Assembly (NCBI RefSeq): GCF_000022145.1
Contig: NC_011891.1
Coordinates: forward strand, 3,702,501 to 3,766,500
Direction of reading: 5' to 3'
Source of the DNA: Anaeromyxobacter dehalogenans 2CP-1
GTDB lineage: Bacteria > Myxococcota > Myxococcia > Myxococcales > Anaeromyxobacteraceae
Length of the DNA stretch: 64,000 bases
This document shows, piece by piece, positions 42,397-51,435 of this stretch (positions within the stretch are counted from its first letter, which is position 1; every line of letters begins with the position of its first letter). The notes below the pieces were generated by a model that had not been told where the DNA came from, did not search any database, and saw only the letters and a list, made by a program, of their open reading frames with translations. The translations under genes were made by a program, and so were the position numbers.

Positions 42397-42555
42397 AGCG
42401 CGTGAATCCATCCCCGGACCGAGCCAGGCGGTCGAGCCGCGAGCAGCGCGAGGCGCGACGACCGAGCATGCCCGTCGGCATGTGAGGGAGGAGCACCGAC
42501 GCGATGCGACGCGGATCGGCCGCCGCGGCGACGGAAGGGGATGGGTTCACGCGCT
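42397..42555. mobile_element. MITE-like element copy B (159 bp)
   Basis: Same length as copy A, with inverted repeats AGCGCGTGAATCCATCCCC and GGGGATGGGTTCACGCGCT (one mismatch) and the CATGCC-CGTC-GGCATG hairpin at 42467-42482. Flanks are CACGG (left) and CTCAC (right), so no target duplication remains. About five substitutions separate it from copy A. Confidence 0.85.
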
Positions 42556-42560
42556 CTCAC

Positions 42561-42741
42561 AGCGCCTCCCGTTCGCGTGGGGCCCGTCGCGAGGCACACG
42601 ATGGCGTCGCCGAGCCGGGCACACGAGGACCGAGCAGCGCAGGCGTGCCCGTCGGCACGTCGAGCAGCGCAGGGACGAGTCTGCCCGGCGCAGGCAGCCA
42701 GCGTGCGCCGCAGCAGGGCTCCACGCGAATGGGCGGCGCTA
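42561..42741. repeat. Region with a second hairpin and a 13-bp direct repeat
   Basis: CGTGCC-CGTC-GGCACG (42644-42659) has the same CGTC loop as the MITE hairpin. It is bracketed by CGAGCAGCGCAGG at 42631-42643 and 42661-42673. It looks like a relative of the MITE or a different small repeat, but only one copy is in the window. No gene. Confidence 0.4.
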
Positions 42742-42963
42742 TCAGCCCTCCCGGCTGGACCGCCCGAGCAGCTCCGCCTTGTCGATGGCCGCGCGAAGCG
42801 CCTCGGACGGCTCGCGCGTGCGGTCCCCGTCGCGCAGGAGCCGCTGCGCCTGGCTCACCGCGCGCGCGAACTCGAGGTTCCCCAGCATGCGGTCCGGCTC
42901 GCCGGTGAGCCGCTCGGTGAGCTTGCGGAGCCGCGCCTTCATCTCGCCGAAGTTCTCGTTCAT
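42742..42963 (-). CDS. Small helical cytoplasmic protein
   Basis: 73 residues: FGEMKARLRKLTERLTGEPDRMLGNLEFARAVSQAQRLLRDGDRTREPSEALRAAIDKAELLGRSS. Charged and helical, no signal. AGAGAGATG context with a weak GAAGAGAG ribosome site. Family not recognised. Confidence 0.6.
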   Translation of the reverse strand: MNENFGEMKARLRKLTERLTGEPDRMLGNLEFARAVSQAQRLLRDGDRTREPSEALRAAIDKAELLGRSSREG

Positions 42964-43072
42964 CTCTCTCTTCTAGGCTCGACGGGGGTGCGCCGCTCGT
43001 CGGCGCGGAACTGGCCCTTGCCGGGCGGGCATGGGCCCGAGCGGCCGGCGCAGTGGATCCCAGGAATGGCGA

Positions 43073-43096
43073 AGCCCGGCCTGCTGGGGCCGGGCT
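43073..43096 (-). terminator. Hairpin downstream of cspA
   Basis: AGCCCGGCC / GGCCGGGCT, 9-bp perfect stem with a 6-nt loop, about 38 bp beyond the cspA stop. No T-rich tail. Confidence 0.5.
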
Positions 43097-43133
43097 CCGT
43101 CTCCGCTGTGAAGCGGATCAACAGGTCAGCGGA

Positions 43134-43337
43134 TCAGATCGGACGGACGTTGGCCGCCTGCAGGCCCTTCGGGCCCTTGGTCACGTCGAACTCGACCTTC
43201 TGCCCCTCTGCGAGGCTCCGGAAGCCCTCGGCCTGGATGGCGGTGTGGTGGCAGAACACGTCCTCGCCGCCGCCGTCCTGGGTGATGAAGCCGAAGCCCT
43301 TCGCATCGTTGAACCACTTCACGGTACCGGTAGCCAT
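43134..43337 (-). CDS. cspA: Cold-shock protein CspA family
   Basis: 67 residues, one cold-shock OB-fold with both RNA-binding motifs, GFGFI and DVFCHH (a Cys where VFVHF-type sequences have Val/Phe). Nucleic-acid chaperone. The start is ATG at 43337, and a promoter lies about 75 bp upstream (43415-43443). The first-strand motif [13 protein letters not shown] is intact. Confidence 0.95.
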   Translation of the reverse strand: MATGTVKWFNDAKGFGFITQDGGGEDVFCHHTAIQAEGFRSLAEGQKVEFDVTKGPKGLQAANVRPI

Positions 43338-43414
43338 CTCTCACGACACTTTCTTCGTTCTCGAGCGGCGATGTCCGCCGTCGTGCCCTGCCCAGAGTGG
43401 GCCGGGGAACCCGC

Positions 43415-43443
43415 TGTATAGCCTTAACTTTCTGTAAAGTCCA
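43415..43443 (-). promoter_or_regulatory. cspA promoter
   Basis: On the minus strand, TGGACT (-35, 43443-43438), a 17-bp spacer and TATACA (-10, 43420-43415). The AT-rich spacer contrasts with the GC-rich surroundings. It predicts a leader of about 70 nt before the ATG. Confidence 0.7.
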
Positions 43444-43554
43444 CCGGTCGAGCGGCGCGGCGACGAGTTCCCCCTTCGGAGGCGACTCGGGGATCGACGC
43501 GCGGCGGACGGGCCGACGCCCCATGGCAGCGGCGTCCGGCGCGGGAGCGGCCGC

Positions 43555-45174
43555 TCACATCCCGCCCATCCCGTCGTCCATGAGGTGCCACATTCCCATC
43601 ATCCCGATGTCCTCGTGCTCGAGGATGTGGCAGTGGAACATGGTCATCCCGCCGTGGTCGCGGATCGGCATGCGGAAGGTCGCGCTGCCCCACTTCGGGA
43701 TGATGATCGTGTCCTTCCACGCGGGAGCGCTCGTGTACAGCGCCGCGTACCTCGCGATGCTCGCGTCGCCGCCGCTGATCGAGAGGACCTGGGCGTCGTT
43801 CACGTGCTGGTGCCACGGGTGGTCCATGCCGCTCTCGTTCACGACCTCCCAGATCTCGTCGTCGCCGACCATCGAGTGATGCTCGCAGCTGCGGATGGAG
43901 CCGTCCGCGAGCTGCTCGAAGGTGATGCCGTTGATGTAGCCCCGCCCCTGCCCCATGCTGAGCGCGAACCTCGGCCGCGCCAGCGCCGGATCGTCGGAGA
44001 GCCTCGTCGTCCCCGGGGCCACCGCGGCGGGGAGCGCCTGGGCGGCGCGCGTCCGGCTCGCGATCCGGACCGTGAGCAGCGTCACCTGCGCGCTCGCCAT
44101 GTTCCCGTGCCGGGCGTACGGCAGCGCGAGCAGCTTGTAGTCGCCCTTGTCGGCGGTCCCGAACGGCACGAGCAGGTCCACGCGCTCGCCCGGCGCCATC
44201 AGGAGCTCGGACCGCGCCGCGGTGGGCCGATCGAGGAGCCCACCGTCCGCGCCCACCACGTGGAACGGGTGGCCCTGGAGCGAGAGGCGGTAGAAGCGGG
44301 CGTTGCTCACGTTGAGGATGCGCAGCCGTCGCACCTCGCCCGCGGTGACGGCGAGGTACGGGTTCACCTGGCCGTTGACGGTGACGACGTTGCCTTCCCT
44401 GCCCCGCATGTACTCGGAGAGCATCGTGTAGGGCGCGGGGGCGCCGTTCGAGACCGTGACGTCCTTGAGCACGAGGAGCGTCGCCGGGTACGGATCGAGC
44501 GCGGTGATCTCGCCGTCGGAGACGTCGATCGCGCCCACCAGCCCGTTCCACATCTGCTCCGCCACGGAGCCGTGGAGGTGCGGATGGTAGAGCGCGATCG
44601 AGCCCGGCCGCTGCATCGCGAGGTCGTAGTCGTAGGTGAGGCCCTGCCCGCCGCCCTCGATGCGGAGGTGCACGTCGTCCGCCGGCAGGCCCGTCATCGC
44701 GTCCGCCCCGGGGGACACGTGCAGCCCGTGCACGTGCACGTTGGTGGGATGGCGCTCGTGGCCGAGCAGGTTCAGCGCCGGGTCGGCCGGGAGGCCGTTC
44801 GTGAACTCGAGGCGGATGCGCTGGCCGGGGCCGGGCTCGGCCCGGAGCACCGGCGCCACGAAGCGGCCGTCCAGCGGCGCGCCGAGGTCCCGGTACACCA
44901 TCGCGTTCGCGCTCGCCCCGTCGATCGCGACCGGCGCCTGGCACGCCTCCAGCCGGTAGTGGAGCATGCCGCCCGGCGACCCGGAGACCGGCGTCGCGAC
45001 GGGGAGCGCTCTCAGCGGCCCGCTGACCGGCGGATCCGTCACGGTGGTCGTACCCCCGCCTCCCCCGCCCCCGCGCATCATCCGTGCGAGCGCACCGCGC
45101 GCCGTCGCCGCACCCGCGACCGCTGCCGTCGTGCGCACCAGGAACTGCCGCCTGCCGATCGGCTTCCCGCGCAT
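43555..45174 (-). CDS. Tat-exported multicopper oxidase
   Basis: 539 residues. Twin-arginine signal GRRQFLVRT, then three cupredoxin domains. Copper motifs: HVHGLH, HPHLHG, HPWHQH and the C-terminal HCHILEHEDIGMM, giving complete type 1 and trinuclear sites; the axial position is Met. A Gly-run at residues 35-43. Bilirubin-oxidase/CueO-like; metal or phenolic substrates are likely. The frame is open upstream to 45279 but the Tat signal fixes the start at 45174. Confidence 0.92.
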   Translation of the reverse strand: MRGKPIGRRQFLVRTTAAVAGAATARGALARMMRGGGGGGGTTTVTDPPVSGPLRALPVATPVSGSPGGMLHYRLEACQAPVAIDGASANAMVYRDLGAPLDGRFVAPVLRAEPGPGQRIRLEFTNGLPADPALNLLGHERHPTNVHVHGLHVSPGADAMTGLPADDVHLRIEGGGQGLTYDYDLAMQRPGSIALYHPHLHGSVAEQMWNGLVGAIDVSDGEITALDPYPATLLVLKDVTVSNGAPAPYTMLSEYMRGREGNVVTVNGQVNPYLAVTAGEVRRLRILNVSNARFYRLSLQGHPFHVVGADGGLLDRPTAARSELLMAPGERVDLLVPFGTADKGDYKLLALPYARHGNMASAQVTLLTVRIASRTRAAQALPAAVAPGTTRLSDDPALARPRFALSMGQGRGYINGITFEQLADGSIRSCEHHSMVGDDEIWEVVNESGMDHPWHQHVNDAQVLSISGGDASIARYAALYTSAPAWKDTIIIPKWGSATFRMPIRDHGGMTMFHCHILEHEDIGMMGMWHLMDDGMGGM

Positions 45175-45612
45175 GGTGATCCCTTTCGATGTCGGGGGGT
45201 CCACGTGCAGGAGAGCCACGCACCGTTCCGCGGACAACCACACAGCCGGGGAATGCGGCGAAACGCTCGGGCGCGCCATTCACCTTGGGTGATCGATGCC
45301 GGGGAAGGCTGCCGCAGGTCAGGCCATCGGGTGCGCGCGGCGAGCCCTGGCATGGCCGCGCCACCACGCGCGCCGGGCGGTGAACCGGGGTCGACCTCCC
45401 GCTTGGGTCGCGCGCGATGAGATCCGACGGGCTACGACGTCGAGGGCCACATGACCCCCCACCACGACGCCCTCGCCGCGCGCCCTCGCACGCCTCGCAC
45501 GCCCCGATCGCCCACGCGACCTCGTCCGCGCGCCTTCGCCACGCTCGCCAGCGTGCTCTGCGCCTGCGCGGCCGCCGGCACCCAGCACACCTCCAGCCTC
45601 GAGAGACCCGCC
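45175..45612. promoter_or_regulatory. Divergent region with a palindromic site
   Basis: 438 bp between the oxidase and the hydrolase. The only distinct element is TCACC-TTG-GGTGA at 45280-45292, a perfect 5-bp inverted repeat about 106 bp upstream of the oxidase. The plus frame is open from 45451 and includes a possible signal-like stretch (FATLASVLCACAAAG), so the hydrolase might start earlier. Confidence 0.4.
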
Positions 45613-46431
45613 ATGAACGCCCCCGAACGCCCCCGCTCCTCCGGATACGCGGACGTCGACGGCCTGCGCCTCTACTACGAGATCCGCGGCACCGGCGGGG
45701 CGCCGCTGGTCCTCCTGCACGGCGGCCTGCACAACAGCGCGCTCGACGCCCCCGTCGCCGAGCGCCTCGCCGCGCACCGCCAGGTGATCTCGGTGGACCT
45801 GCAGGCCCACGGCCGCACCGCCGACGTCGAGCGACCGCTCCGCTTCGAGCGGCTCGCCGACGACGTCGCCGCGCTGCTCGCCCAGCTCCGGATCCCGCGG
45901 GCCGATCTTCTCGGCTACTCGCTCGGCGGCGGGGTTGCCCTGAGGACGGCGATCCAGCACCCCGAGCGCGTCCGCAGGCTGGTCCTCGTGTCGGTGCCGT
46001 TCTCCGACGCGGGGTGGTACCCCGAGGTGAAGGCGGGGTTCCAGCACCTCGGCCGCGCGCTCGCAGAGCCGATGCGGCCGTCGCCCGTGTACCAGACGTA
46101 CGCCGCCATCGCGCCGCACCCCGAGCGCTTTCCCGACCTGCTCGACAAGCTGGGGGAGCTCGAGAACCGCCCATACGACTGGTCGGCGGACGTCGCGCAG
46201 GTGACCGCGCCCACCCTGCTCGTCTACGCCGACGCGGACGCCATCCGGCCCGAGCACGCGGTCCAGCTCTTCCAGCGGCTCGGCGGCGGGCGCCGCGACG
46301 GCGGCCTCGATCGCAGCGGCGTGTCGAAGGCGCGGCTCGCGATCCTCCCCGGGCTCACCCACTACGAGGTGTTCGAGTCGCCCGCGATGCCCGTCGCGGT
46401 CGAGCCGTTCCTGGATGCGCCGGAAGGGTGA
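45613..46431 (+). CDS. Alpha/beta-fold hydrolase
   Basis: 272 residues from ATG 45613. LVLLHGGLHNS (oxyanion His-Gly), the nucleophile elbow GYSLGG, a candidate acid at ADADAIRP and the catalytic His in LTHYEVF. Small-molecule esterase or epoxide/haloalkane-type fold, substrate unknown. A 54-codon in-frame extension to 45451 has a possible export signal. Confidence 0.85.
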   Translation: MNAPERPRSSGYADVDGLRLYYEIRGTGGAPLVLLHGGLHNSALDAPVAERLAAHRQVISVDLQAHGRTADVERPLRFERLADDVAALLAQLRIPRADLLGYSLGGGVALRTAIQHPERVRRLVLVSVPFSDAGWYPEVKAGFQHLGRALAEPMRPSPVYQTYAAIAPHPERFPDLLDKLGELENRPYDWSADVAQVTAPTLLVYADADAIRPEHAVQLFQRLGGGRRDGGLDRSGVSKARLAILPGLTHYEVFESPAMPVAVEPFLDAPEG

Positions 46432-46538
46432 CGCGACGTCCCGGCGGGCGGGCGCCACGGCGACTCGCGCACGCTCGCGGCCGGTTTGCCGGCCGCGAGC
46501 GGCTTGCGCAGCTTGTCGATGACCCCTGGAGGAACGCC

Positions 46539-47708
46539 GTGAGCCTCGACCTGACGAAGGAGCGGGGGACCCCGCTCGACAAGCAGCAGTTCACCTGGAA
46601 GGACTTCCTGCGGCACCAGTACTCGAAGCTCGACGCCGACGCGTTCACCCGCGTGCGGGTGATCCTGATGAACGGGATCGAGCAGGAGGCGCTGCGCTTC
46701 CAGCACGCCTGCGCCCGCATGAACGCGCGCCTCCAGCAGCCGCTCGCCCGCATCCGCCGCGTGGAGCAGCACCAGGCCACGCTGGTGAACTGGCTCAACC
46801 CCGCCGACCAGTCGCCGCTCGAGACCACCATCGGCTACGAGCAGGTGGCCATCGAGGTCACCGCGCACCTCGCGCAGCACGAGCCGGATCCGTACGTGGC
46901 GCAGGCGTTCCGGTTCGGGCTGCTCGAGGACTTCGACCACATGTACCGGTACTCGGCCCTGCTCGATCGCCTGGAGGGGAAGGACGCGAACAACATCCTG
47001 CAGAGCTACACCGACGTGATGCCCGGTCGCCCGACCGAGCAGGAGCACCGCGCCCCGGAGGACGACCTGCGCGACCACTACGATCGCGCGAAGGCGCAAC
47101 CGCTCACCAAGCTGAACACGCTCACGCTCATGGCGGGCGAGCAGCAGACGCACGCCTACTACATGAACATCGGGCCGATCTTCTCGGACCCGGTCGCGCG
47201 GGCGCTCTACGCGGAGATCGCGTCGATCGAGGAGCAGCACGTCACCCAGTACGAGTCGCTCATCGATCCGGACGAGAGCTGGCTGGAGAAGTGGCTCCTG
47301 CACGAGGCGACGGAGGTCTGGAACTACTGGAGCTGCCTGCAGCAGGAGCGCGAGCCGGCGGTGAAGGCGATCTGGGAGCGATTCCTGGACTACGAGCTCG
47401 GCCACCTGCACGCCGTGCGGGAGCTGTTCGAGTCGGTGGAGAAGCGGGACGCCGCCGCGGTGCTGCCCCGGTCGCTCCCGGAGCCGCTGCGGTTCGAGAG
47501 CCAGCGCGAGTTCGTGCGCCAGGTCCTGGAGCGAGAGGTGGACCTGCGGGCGAGCGGGACGCGCTTCGTGCCGCTGGAGGAGGAGTCGCCGGCGTCGATC
47601 GCGTACCGCCGGCGGATGAACGCCGACGGCTCGCCCACGGAGATCGTCGCCGGCGGCTATCGCTGGCGGCCCGGGACCGAGCTCGCCGGGACCACGTCGG
47701 TCCACTAG
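46539..47708 (+). CDS. Helical ferritin-like protein, unknown family
   Basis: 389 residues, almost wholly alpha-helical. Repeated acidic/His motifs fit di-metal four-helix bundles: NGIEQEALRFQHA, LLEDFDHMYRYSALL, AGEQQTHAYYM, EIASIEEQHVTQYESL, and YELGHLHAVRELFE. They suggest two ferritin-like bundles in tandem. The GTG start is set by TGGAGGA (46527-46533) and lies 14 bp ahead of another ferritin-like gene, an apparent operon. Di-iron binding is inferred. Confidence 0.75.
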   Translation: MSLDLTKERGTPLDKQQFTWKDFLRHQYSKLDADAFTRVRVILMNGIEQEALRFQHACARMNARLQQPLARIRRVEQHQATLVNWLNPADQSPLETTIGYEQVAIEVTAHLAQHEPDPYVAQAFRFGLLEDFDHMYRYSALLDRLEGKDANNILQSYTDVMPGRPTEQEHRAPEDDLRDHYDRAKAQPLTKLNTLTLMAGEQQTHAYYMNIGPIFSDPVARALYAEIASIEEQHVTQYESLIDPDESWLEKWLLHEATEVWNYWSCLQQEREPAVKAIWERFLDYELGHLHAVRELFESVEKRDAAAVLPRSLPEPLRFESQREFVRQVLEREVDLRASGTRFVPLEEESPASIAYRRRMNADGSPTEIVAGGYRWRPGTELAGTTSVH

Positions 47709-47721
47709 GGAGGGGAACGCC

Positions 47722-48504
47722 ATGGCGCAGAAGCACTCGAAGAAGCCCACCGACATGGGGACGAACCGGACCGGCATCGCGGCCTCCCCGGTGGACGCGA
47801 AGAAGGCGGTGGAGGGGGCGCAGCGCGCCGCTGCGACGGAGGGGGGCGCGGAGCGCCTCGCCGACTTCCGCGCGGAGTGGTCGAAGGCGGCGCCGCCCGC
47901 CGGCACCATGCCGCCTCCCGCGACGGTGAAGGGCGCCGTGAAGAGCCTCTCCAAGGCCGTCCGGGGGGAGACCGCGAACGTGCTGCTCGACAAGCTCGGC
48001 GAGCGGCTGGCGTTCGAGCGCACCGGAGTCCGGCTCTACGAGGCCGTGCTCGCGAAGCTGCCCGCGAGCAGGACGAGCGACGGCGACCTCGGCGCCCCCG
48101 AGCTGCGGCAGCTTCGCGACGAGGAGCACCGCCACATGCTCGTCGTCACGGAGGCCATCGAGCAGCTCGGGGGCGATCCCACCGCGGTGACGCCCTGCGC
48201 GAACCTCGCCGGCGTGCAGGGCCTCGGGCTCGTCCAGTCCCTCGCCGACCCGCGCACGACGCTCACGCAGTGCCTCGACACGCTGCTCGCGGCGGAGCTC
48301 ATCGACAACGACGGGTGGAAGCTGCTCATCGCGCTCGCCGAGGGGATGGGCCAGACCGAGGTGGCGAAGCGCTTCACGGAGTGCCTGGCCGAGGAGGACG
48401 AGCACCTCCTCAAGGTGCGGGCCTGGGTCGCCGAGCGGCTCGAGATCCAGGCCGGGACGGGGCTCCCGCGGGCCGACTTCGGGGAGCCGGCGCAGCCGGT
48501 CTGA
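47722..48504 (+). CDS. Ferritin-like domain protein with long N-terminal tail
   Basis: 260 residues. Residues 1-85 are a disordered-looking Lys/Ala/Pro-rich tail; residues 90-250 form a four-helix ferritin-like bundle (AFERTGVRLYEAVL, EEHRHMLVVTEAIEQLGGDP, LAAELIDNDGWKLLIAL, LAEEDEHLLKVRAWV). The metal motifs Glu...ExxH and EExxH are present. Likely operon partner of the previous gene, and possibly a stress-protection protein. Confidence 0.78.
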   Translation: MAQKHSKKPTDMGTNRTGIAASPVDAKKAVEGAQRAAATEGGAERLADFRAEWSKAAPPAGTMPPPATVKGAVKSLSKAVRGETANVLLDKLGERLAFERTGVRLYEAVLAKLPASRTSDGDLGAPELRQLRDEEHRHMLVVTEAIEQLGGDPTAVTPCANLAGVQGLGLVQSLADPRTTLTQCLDTLLAAELIDNDGWKLLIALAEGMGQTEVAKRFTECLAEEDEHLLKVRAWVAERLEIQAGTGLPRADFGEPAQPV

Positions 48505-48588
48505 CCTTCATCCTTCTTCACGTTCGCGACGCGCACCGGACAAGCGCGCACGCGAGGATGCTCCCGTGACCTTCACGGAGGCATCCCC

Positions 48589-49050
48589 ATGAGCTCGTTC
48601 CTGTCCGGCGCCCTCGGTGCCGTCGTCGTCCTCCTCGCCGCCGGCGTCGTCCGCGCCGCCGCCTTCCGCCGGTGGCGGCGCCACGGCCACGGCCAGGTCC
48701 GCGCCGGCTGGCTCCTCCGCCGCATCGGCGCGAGCCCGGACCAGGAGCGCGCCGTCCGCGCCGAGCTGGACGCGCTGTCCGAGGCGTTCAGGGCGCTCCG
48801 CGCCGACGCGCACCCGCTCCGCGGCGACCTCGCCGACCTCATCGTCGCGCCCGGGCTCGACGCGACGCGCGTGCGCGAGGCCATCGAAGCGCGGCTCGCC
48901 AGCGCCTCGGCGCTCCGGGCCCGCGTCGCCGAGGCGGTCGCCCGCGTCCACGACGTGCTCGACCCGGCGCAGCGCGAGCGGCTCGCGATCCTCCTGCGCG
49001 AGGGGCCGCGCCGGCACGGCTGCGGCGGGGTTCACGGCGCGCACGCGTGA
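48589..49050 (+). CDS. Periplasmic heavy-metal-sensor-like (Spy/CpxP) protein
   Basis: 153 residues. An N-terminal helix/signal (FLSGALGAVVVLLAAGVVRAAA), then HGHGQVRAGWLLRRIGASPDQERAVRAELDALSEAFRALRADAHPLRGDL and RLASASALRARVAEAVARVHDVLDPAQRERLAILLREG, the LTXXQ-type helical hairpin. Ends in a His/Cys-rich tail (GCGGVHGAHA). No adjacent two-component system. Confidence 0.75.
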   Translation: MSSFLSGALGAVVVLLAAGVVRAAAFRRWRRHGHGQVRAGWLLRRIGASPDQERAVRAELDALSEAFRALRADAHPLRGDLADLIVAPGLDATRVREAIEARLASASALRARVAEAVARVHDVLDPAQRERLAILLREGPRRHGCGGVHGAHA

Positions 49051-49193
49051 GCGGCGGCCGGGGCCGGGGCGCCGCGCCGCCCTGACGCGCTCCCGGCGCG
49101 CTCGCGCGCCCGACCCCGGATGTCCGCGCCGCGCCGGCGCGGACCGGGGTAGAGGTAGACGCGAAGAGGGGGCCCGCGGAGCCCGCCCAGCGA

Positions 49194-49946
49194 ATGGCCC
49201 AACCCGTCCTCGAGCTGCACCAGCTCACGAAGCGGTTCCGCGGGCCGGCGGCCATCGGGCCGGTGTCACTCACCGTGAGCCGTGGCGAGGCCGTGGCGCT
49301 CCTCGGGCCGAGCGGCGCCGGCAAGTCCACCCTGCTCCGCCTGGCGCTCGGCCTCCTCCGTCCCGACGCCGGCGAGGTCCGCTTCCTCGGCGCGCCGATC
49401 GGACCCGGCGACCACGCGGCGCGCAGGCGCATCGGCTACGTCGTCCAGGGCGGTGGCCTCTTCCCGCACCTGACCGCCGCCGCGAACACCACCCTCGTCG
49501 CGCGCCATCTGGGCTGGGCCGCGGAGCGCGTCCGCGCGCGGCTGGCGGAGCTCGCGGCGCTGGCGCGCCTCCCGGCCGACGCGCTGGAGCGCCACCCGGG
49601 CGCGCTCTCGAGCGGGCAGGCGCAGCGGGTCAGCCTGATCCGGGCGCTGATGCTCGATCCCGAGCTCCTGGTCCTCGACGAGCCCCTCGGCGCGCTCGAC
49701 CCCATCACGCGGGCCGGGCTCCAGGAGGACCTGCGGGCCGCCTTCCGGGCGCTGTCGAAGACGGTCGTCCTGGTCACCCACGATCTCGCCGAGGCGGCCT
49801 TCCTCGCGGACCGGCTGGTGCTGCTCCGGGACGGCCGGGTGGTCCAGGCGGGGACGCTCGAGGATCTCGCCCGTCACCCCGCCGATCCGTTCGTCGCCCG
49901 GTTCGTCGGCGCCCACCGGGCCCTCGTCCTCCCGGAGGTGCGGTGA
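49194..49946 (+). CDS. Osmolyte ABC transporter ATP-binding protein (OpuCA-like)
   Basis: 250 residues. Walker A GPSGAGKST, Q-loop VVQGGGLFPHLT, signature LSSGQAQRVSL (variant LSSGQ), Walker B LLVLDEPLGALDP and H-loop VTHD. No CBS domains follow, unlike OpuCA of Firmicutes. Overlaps the permease fusion by TGATG. Confidence 0.9.
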   Translation: MAQPVLELHQLTKRFRGPAAIGPVSLTVSRGEAVALLGPSGAGKSTLLRLALGLLRPDAGEVRFLGAPIGPGDHAARRRIGYVVQGGGLFPHLTAAANTTLVARHLGWAAERVRARLAELAALARLPADALERHPGALSSGQAQRVSLIRALMLDPELLVLDEPLGALDPITRAGLQEDLRAAFRALSKTVVLVTHDLAEAAFLADRLVLLRDGRVVQAGTLEDLARHPADPFVARFVGAHRALVLPEVR

Positions 49947-51415
49947 TGCTCGCGGTGGCCCTCGCCCTCGCCGCGCTGGCGACCCCCGGGGTCCGCGTCG
50001 GCTCGAAGGCCTTCACCGAGTCGGTCGTCCTCGGCGAGATCGTCGCGCAGACCGCCGCGTCGACGGGGACGGCCGCCGTCCACCGCCGGGCGCTCGGCGG
50101 GACGCGGGTGGTTTGGGAGGCGCTCACGCGGGGCGAGATCGACGTCTACCCCGAGTACACCGGCACCCTCGTCCGCGAGATCCTGGCCGGCGAGCCGATC
50201 GCCGACGACGCCGCCCTCCGGCGCGCGCTGTCGGCGCGCGGGGTCGGCGTGGCGGCCGTGCTCGGCTTCGACAACACCTACGCGCTCGGGATGCGGCGTG
50301 CAGCCGCCGAGCGGCTCGGCATCCGGACCATCTCGGACCTGCTCCGGCACCCCGGGCTCCGGTTCGGCTTCACGAACGAGTTCGTGGACCGCGCCGACGG
50401 CTGGCCCGCGCTCCGGTCGCGCTACGGCCTCTCGGCGTCGTCGGTGCGCGGGCTCGACCACGACCTCGCCTATCGCGCGCTGGCGGAGGGCGCGCTGGAC
50501 GTGGTGGACCTCTACTCGACGGATGCCCAGATCGCCCAGCTCGACCTGTCGGCGCTCGACGACGACCGGCGGGCGTTCCCGCGCTACGACGCGGTGATCC
50601 TCCAGCGGCTGGATCTCGACGCGCGCGCCCCTGCGGCCGTCGCAGCCATCCGCCGGCTCGCGGGCACCATCACCGCGCGAGAGATGACCGCCATGAACGC
50701 GCGCGTGCAGCTGGAGCACGCCGACCCCGGCGAGGTGGCGGCGGCTTTCCTCGCGGAACGGCTCGGGCTCGCGCCGGCACCGGTGGCGACGGACGGGCTC
50801 GCGCGCCGCGTCGCCGATCGCACGCTCGAGCACCTCGTGCTGGTCGCCGTGGCGCTCACCGGCGCGATCCTCGCCGCCGTGCCCCTCGGCATCCTGGCCG
50901 CGCGCCGCCCGCGGCTCGGCCGGCTCGTCCTCGCGATCGTGGGGGTGGTGCAGACCGTCCCCTCGCTCGCGCTCCTCGTGTTCATGATCCCGCTCCTCGG
51001 GATCGGGGCGCGCCCCGCCATCGCGGCGCTGTTCCTGTACGGGCTCCTGCCGATCGTGCGGAACACGCACGCCGGGCTCACCGGGCTGGCCCCGGAGCTG
51101 CGGGAGTCGGCCGAGGCCCTCGGGCTTCCGCCGCTCGCCCGGCTCCGGCGGGTGGAGCTGCCGCTCGCCACCCCCGCCATCCTGGCCGGCGTGAAGACCT
51201 CCGCGGTCATCACGGTCGGCACCGCGACGCTCGGCGCGCTCGTGGGGGCCGGCGGCTACGGCCAGCCCATCCTCACCGGCATCCGGCTGCTGTCGGTGCC
51301 GCTCATCCTCGAGGGCGCGGTCCCCGCGGCGCTCCTCGCGCTGGGCGTGCAGGGGCTGTTCGATCTGGCCGAGAAGCTCCTCGTGCCGGCGGGCCTGCGG
51401 GCGGAGCGGGGGTGA
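49946..51415 (+). CDS. Fused substrate-binding protein-permease of an osmolyte ABC transporter
   Basis: 489 residues. A signal-like N-terminus, then an OpuAC-type binding domain (about 15-270; RVGSKAFTESVVLGEIVAQ, ALTRGEIDVYPEYTGTLVREIL, FTNEFVDRADGW), then a BPD permease of about six helices (about 285-480; EAA-like loop ESAEALGLPPLARLRRVELPLATPAILAGVKTSAVITVGTATLGALVG). Binding domain first, permease second, the reverse of the usual permease-binding order. Carries glycine betaine/choline-type osmolytes. Confidence 0.9.
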   Translation: MLAVALALAALATPGVRVGSKAFTESVVLGEIVAQTAASTGTAAVHRRALGGTRVVWEALTRGEIDVYPEYTGTLVREILAGEPIADDAALRRALSARGVGVAAVLGFDNTYALGMRRAAAERLGIRTISDLLRHPGLRFGFTNEFVDRADGWPALRSRYGLSASSVRGLDHDLAYRALAEGALDVVDLYSTDAQIAQLDLSALDDDRRAFPRYDAVILQRLDLDARAPAAVAAIRRLAGTITAREMTAMNARVQLEHADPGEVAAAFLAERLGLAPAPVATDGLARRVADRTLEHLVLVAVALTGAILAAVPLGILAARRPRLGRLVLAIVGVVQTVPSLALLVFMIPLLGIGARPAIAALFLYGLLPIVRNTHAGLTGLAPELRESAEALGLPPLARLRRVELPLATPAILAGVKTSAVITVGTATLGALVGAGGYGQPILTGIRLLSVPLILEGAVPAALLALGVQGLFDLAEKLLVPAGLRAERG

Positions 51416-51435
51416 CCCCCCGGCCCGCCGCGCGC

